Positions 46,269-48,892 of a stretch of DNA of 48,892 nt are shown one piece after another. The notes under the pieces are model-generated. The model saw only the letters and a program-made list of their open reading frames with translations, ran no database searches and had not been told where the DNA came from. How positions within the stretch are numbered: position 1 is the stretch's first letter; every line of letters begins with the position of its first letter. A program made the position numbers and the translations under genes. Source of the DNA: Nonomuraea basaltis (GTDB taxonomy: Bacteria > Actinomycetota > Actinomycetes > Streptosporangiales > Streptosporangiaceae). The stretch is taken from contig NZ_VCJS01000092.1 of the NCBI RefSeq assembly GCF_005893125.1, positions 1 through 48,892 on the forward strand, written 5' to 3'.

Positions 46269-48355
46269 GACGTGCCCCTTTCGATGATCCAGGAGAGCGC
46301 GAACGCCTCCTCGCGCCAGGCGTCGTAGCGCCCGCTCCGCCCGCCGTGCCCGGCCCCCATCTCCGTCTTGAGCAGGAAGGGGCCGCCCCGCGCGGTCGAC
46401 CGCAGCCTGGCGATCCACTTTGCCGGCTCGTGATAGAGGACGCGGGTGTCGTTCAGACTCGTGATCGCCAGGATCGGCGGGTACGGCCGGGCGTCCACGT
46501 TCTCGTACGGCGTGTAGCTCTTCATGTAGGCGTACACATCAGGGTTGTGCAGGGGGTCGCCCCACTCGTCCCATTCGATCACGGTCAAGGGGAGCGACGG
46601 GTCCAGAATGGTGTTGAGCGCGTCCACGAACGGCACCTCGGCCACCACGCCCGCGAACTCCTCCGGTGCCAGGTTCGCCACCGCGCCCATCAGCAGGCCG
46701 CCCGCCGAGCCGCCCCTGGCGATGATCCGCTCGCTCCAGCCGGTCGCCGTCAGGTGCCTGGCCGCGGCCACGAAGTCGGTGAACGTGTTGCGCTTCCTGG
46801 TCAGCTTGCCGTCCTCGTACCAGCGGCGGCCCATCTCGCCGCCGCCCCTGACGTGCGCGACGGCGAAGACGAACCCGCGGTCGAGCAGCGAGAGCCGCGC
46901 GATCGAGAAGCTCGGGTCGATGGAGGTCTCATAGCTGCCGTACCCGTACAGCACGGTCGGGGCGGGCTTGCCGGAGTCTTTCCGCTTCACGATCGACACG
47001 GGGATCTTCGTCCCGTCCTCGGCCACGGCCCACTCGCGGAACTGCTCGTAGTCGGCCGGGTCGTAGCCGCCCAGGACCGGGCGCCGCTTGAGCAGAATCA
47101 GCTCGTGCGTGTCCAGCTCGTAGTCGTACACGCTGGGCGGGGTGACCATGCTCGTGTACGCCAGCCGGAGCCGCCTCGTCGTGAACTCGGGGTTGCCGGC
47201 GGGCCCGACATCGTAGAGAGGCTCGGGAAAGTCGATCTCGTACGCGTTCTGCTCGGCCGCCTCGATCCGCTCGCGCCACGCCTCGATCGTGCGCGGGTAC
47301 GGCAGGACGCGCAGGCCGGTCAGTCCGTCACGGCGGAAGTGCACCACGGCGTGGTCGGAGAACGCGTCGATCTCCAGGAGCCTGGTGTCGTCCCGGTGGG
47401 CGATCAGCGGGGTCCAGGCGCCCGGGTCGTCGAGCGGGGCCGTGGCCAGCTCGAAGTTCTCGGCGTTCTCGTTGTGCAGGATGTAGAAGAAGTCGCCCGC
47501 GTGCTCGACGCTGTACTCCACCCCGGTCGTCCTGGGCCGGACGGTCCGGAACTCGCCCGTGGGGTCGTTGGCGTCGAGGACCCGCACCTCACTGGTGATC
47601 TTGCTGCCCGCGCCCAGCACCAGATACCGCTCGCTGCGGGTCAGCCCGATGCCGACCCAGTAGCGCTCGTCGGGCTCCTCGTACACCAGGACGTCCTCCT
47701 GGGTGCCGAGGGTGTGCCGGTAGACCTGGTACGGGCGCCAGGCGTCGTCGACGCGCGTGTAGAAGAACGCCGAGCCGTCGGCCGCCCAGGCGCCCCCGTA
47801 GAAGATGTCCGCGATCTCGTCGGGCAGTAGCTCGCCCGTCTCGAGGTTCTTGAACCTCAGCGAGAACCGCTCGTCGCCCTTGTAGTCGGTGGAGTAGGCC
47901 AGCATCGTGCCGTCGGGGGTGACGGAGTTGGTGCCGACCGAGAAGAACGGGCTGTCGCCGGCGAGCTCGTTGCCGTCCAGGACCGTCTGCTCGCGGTCGA
48001 GCCGGACGCCCGGGGTGATCGCCGGGGGCGTGTCGCCGTCCGCGGGGACGCGGCAGGAGACCCCGTACTGCTTGCCCTCCTCGGTGCGGCTGAAGTACCA
48101 CCACTTGCCCTTGCGGCTCGGCACCGACAGGTCGGTTTCCTGCGTGCGGCCCTTGATCTCTTGGAACACCTGCTCCTGGAGGTCGGCGAGGTGAGCGGTC
48201 TGCTGTTTGAGAAACTCGTTCTCCGCCTCCAGATAGGACTTCGTATCTGGATCTTCCTTGTTGCTCAGCCATGCGTACTCGTCGATGACGGTGTCGCCAT
48301 GGTGCGTACGCTCAGTCGGGACCTTCTTCGCCACTGGCGGCGTGTAGCTGCTCAC
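46265..48355 (-). CDS. Oligopeptidase B-like S9 serine peptidase
   Basis: The 696-residue protein has a seven-bladed propeller domain (about 70-410) that limits access and a C-terminal alpha/beta-hydrolase domain with Ser550 (GGSAGG), Asp636 (SLNDTRV) and His670 (GAGHGG). AHVRGGGEMGRRWYEDGK is an oligopeptidase B signature. It cuts short peptides after Arg or Lys in the cytoplasm. The GTG at 48355 lacks a ribosome-binding site; TAGACT at 48362-48367 ends 6 nt before it, so the mRNA is probably leaderless. It is the first gene of an operon with the aldo/keto reductase. Confidence 0.95.
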   Translation of the reverse strand: MSSYTPPVAKKVPTERTHHGDTVIDEYAWLSNKEDPDTKSYLEAENEFLKQQTAHLADLQEQVFQEIKGRTQETDLSVPSRKGKWWYFSRTEEGKQYGVSCRVPADGDTPPAITPGVRLDREQTVLDGNELAGDSPFFSVGTNSVTPDGTMLAYSTDYKGDERFSLRFKNLETGELLPDEIADIFYGGAWAADGSAFFYTRVDDAWRPYQVYRHTLGTQEDVLVYEEPDERYWVGIGLTRSERYLVLGAGSKITSEVRVLDANDPTGEFRTVRPRTTGVEYSVEHAGDFFYILHNENAENFELATAPLDDPGAWTPLIAHRDDTRLLEIDAFSDHAVVHFRRDGLTGLRVLPYPRTIEAWRERIEAAEQNAYEIDFPEPLYDVGPAGNPEFTTRRLRLAYTSMVTPPSVYDYELDTHELILLKRRPVLGGYDPADYEQFREWAVAEDGTKIPVSIVKRKDSGKPAPTVLYGYGSYETSIDPSFSIARLSLLDRGFVFAVAHVRGGGEMGRRWYEDGKLTRKRNTFTDFVAAARHLTATGWSERIIARGGSAGGLLMGAVANLAPEEFAGVVAEVPFVDALNTILDPSLPLTVIEWDEWGDPLHNPDVYAYMKSYTPYENVDARPYPPILAITSLNDTRVLYHEPAKWIARLRSTARGGPFLLKTEMGAGHGGRSGRYDAWREEAFALSWIIERGTS

Positions 48356-48361
48356 GTGGGG

Positions 48362-48367
48362 AGTCTA
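48362..48367 (-). promoter_or_regulatory. -10-like element for leaderless oligopeptidase gene
   Basis: TAGACT on the minus strand, 6 nt before the GTG, the same hexamer and nearly the same spacing as at purF. Confidence 0.4.
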
Positions 48368-48892
48368 TGTTCCGGCCGTGATCGTTCTGTGGCCATGGAT
48401 GATGACGAACCCGTCCCGAGTGGTCGAGGGCGCTGCTAATCTTTAGAAGCCGACACGGTGCGGCGCAACCCTCCTCCTTCACTCCGGTGACATTGGCGTG
48501 TGTTGTGTCGTGGTTGTCGGCAATCCCTTCTGGCACGGCAGTCTGAAGATCGGTTCGCTAATCGGTCAAAGGCCTGGTAAGTTAGAGGGGTTGTCCCGGA
48601 AGCGGGGCGTGGCTTAATTCCCGCAGGTCGAGCAAGTCCGGTCAATTTGACAGGAACTTGAACGGCTGAAAGAATTAAGACACAACAGAGCGAAACAAAA
48701 CGAAATGAACGCCTCCGTGCGAGGGTCTCGGAAGAGATTCTAGTGGGGATGTACGCGTCCGTTTCTTGAGAACTCAACAGTGTGTTAAAAGCCAGTGCAT
48801 GATGCACAACCCCGTCATTGATTTGACGGATTCCTTTGGTTGACATCCATCGGTTGGTGGGTGTTGGCCAGGTGATTGATTTTCCAAGCATT
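48368..48892 (+). promoter_or_regulatory. rRNA operon promoter and leader region
   Basis: No gene is seen in these 525 bp. A -35 TTGACA (48647-48652) followed 18 bp later by AGAATT (48671-48676) and a TAAGTT (48578-48583) are promoter candidates. The leader then becomes AT-rich and contains TTGAG-AA-CTCAA (48766-48777), typical of the element before actinobacterial 16S genes, the palindrome GTGCAT-G-ATGCAC (48795-48807) and a CCGTCA/TGACGG hairpin (48812-48829). The 16S gene itself is not in the window and should begin shortly after the end. Confidence 0.75.

Noticed and set aside
1..48892. tRNA genes, insertion sequences, prophage genes or CRISPR arrays
   Set aside because: No transposase, integrase, cas gene, terminal inverted repeats or cloverleaf-like sequence was recognised anywhere in the window.

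Overview
The window is high-GC actinobacterial DNA. Dense divergent and convergent genes, frequent GTG starts, a bldC gene, a valine dehydrogenase/DUF3073/purM/purF neighbourhood and an rRNA leader of the type ending in a TTGAG-AA-CTCAA element all point to a filamentous actinomycete. A Streptosporangiaceae-type genome such as Nonomuraea is my best guess, from recall and not from a search. The first 19 bases match the Nextera transposase mosaic end with one mismatch, and the last ~500 bases run into an rRNA operon leader. The window is therefore probably a whole short-read contig bounded by a library artefact and a repeat break.

Layout. 1-5.3 kb: a gene fragment, LacI and TetR regulators, bldC, a conserved unknown gene, valine dehydrogenase and DUF3073, the last behind a leader that could switch between two hairpins. 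5.3-10.7 kb: an epoxide-hydrolase-like enzyme divergent from a CGNR regulator across a 24-bp-periodic operator array, then purM and purF, then an SDR/MarR pair with two abutting 12-bp operators. 10.8-21 kb: envelope and export functions. These are a proline-rich DUF4190 protein, a sterol-carrier-like protein, a PhoX phosphatase behind a probable PHO box, an ABC exporter behind a SoxR-box promoter, and two MFS exporters flanking a TetR and an MTHFR-like enzyme. 20.7-24.5 kb: a Crp-family receptor and a membrane nucleotide cyclase form a signalling pair, divergent from a secreted collagen-like protein.

24.5-28.4 kb: purL, purQ and purS, with an anti-sigma-type ATPase between purQ and purS. 28.6-32.3 kb: E1alpha, E1beta and E2 of a branched-chain-type 2-oxoacid dehydrogenase. 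With valine dehydrogenase this gives the first steps of valine, leucine and isoleucine breakdown. 32.3-35.1 kb: an unusual three-gene operon of a Nudix/winged-helix regulator, a vWA protein and a divergent adenylosuccinate-synthetase paralogue with altered substrate loops. This is the best candidate for an undescribed system. 35.2-48.4 kb: small proteins, a long acyl-CoA dehydrogenase with paired palindromes, a methyltransferase, a VOC protein, a double GNAT, a molybdopterin oxidoreductase, a flippase-like membrane protein with a degenerate kinase-like segment, and an oligopeptidase B/aldo-keto reductase pair.

Recurring themes are transcripts that look leaderless (a -10-like hexamer 6-8 nt before the start codon), ATGA couplings and tail-to-tail gene overlaps. 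All functions are inferred from the sequence and recalled family features; no search was run.
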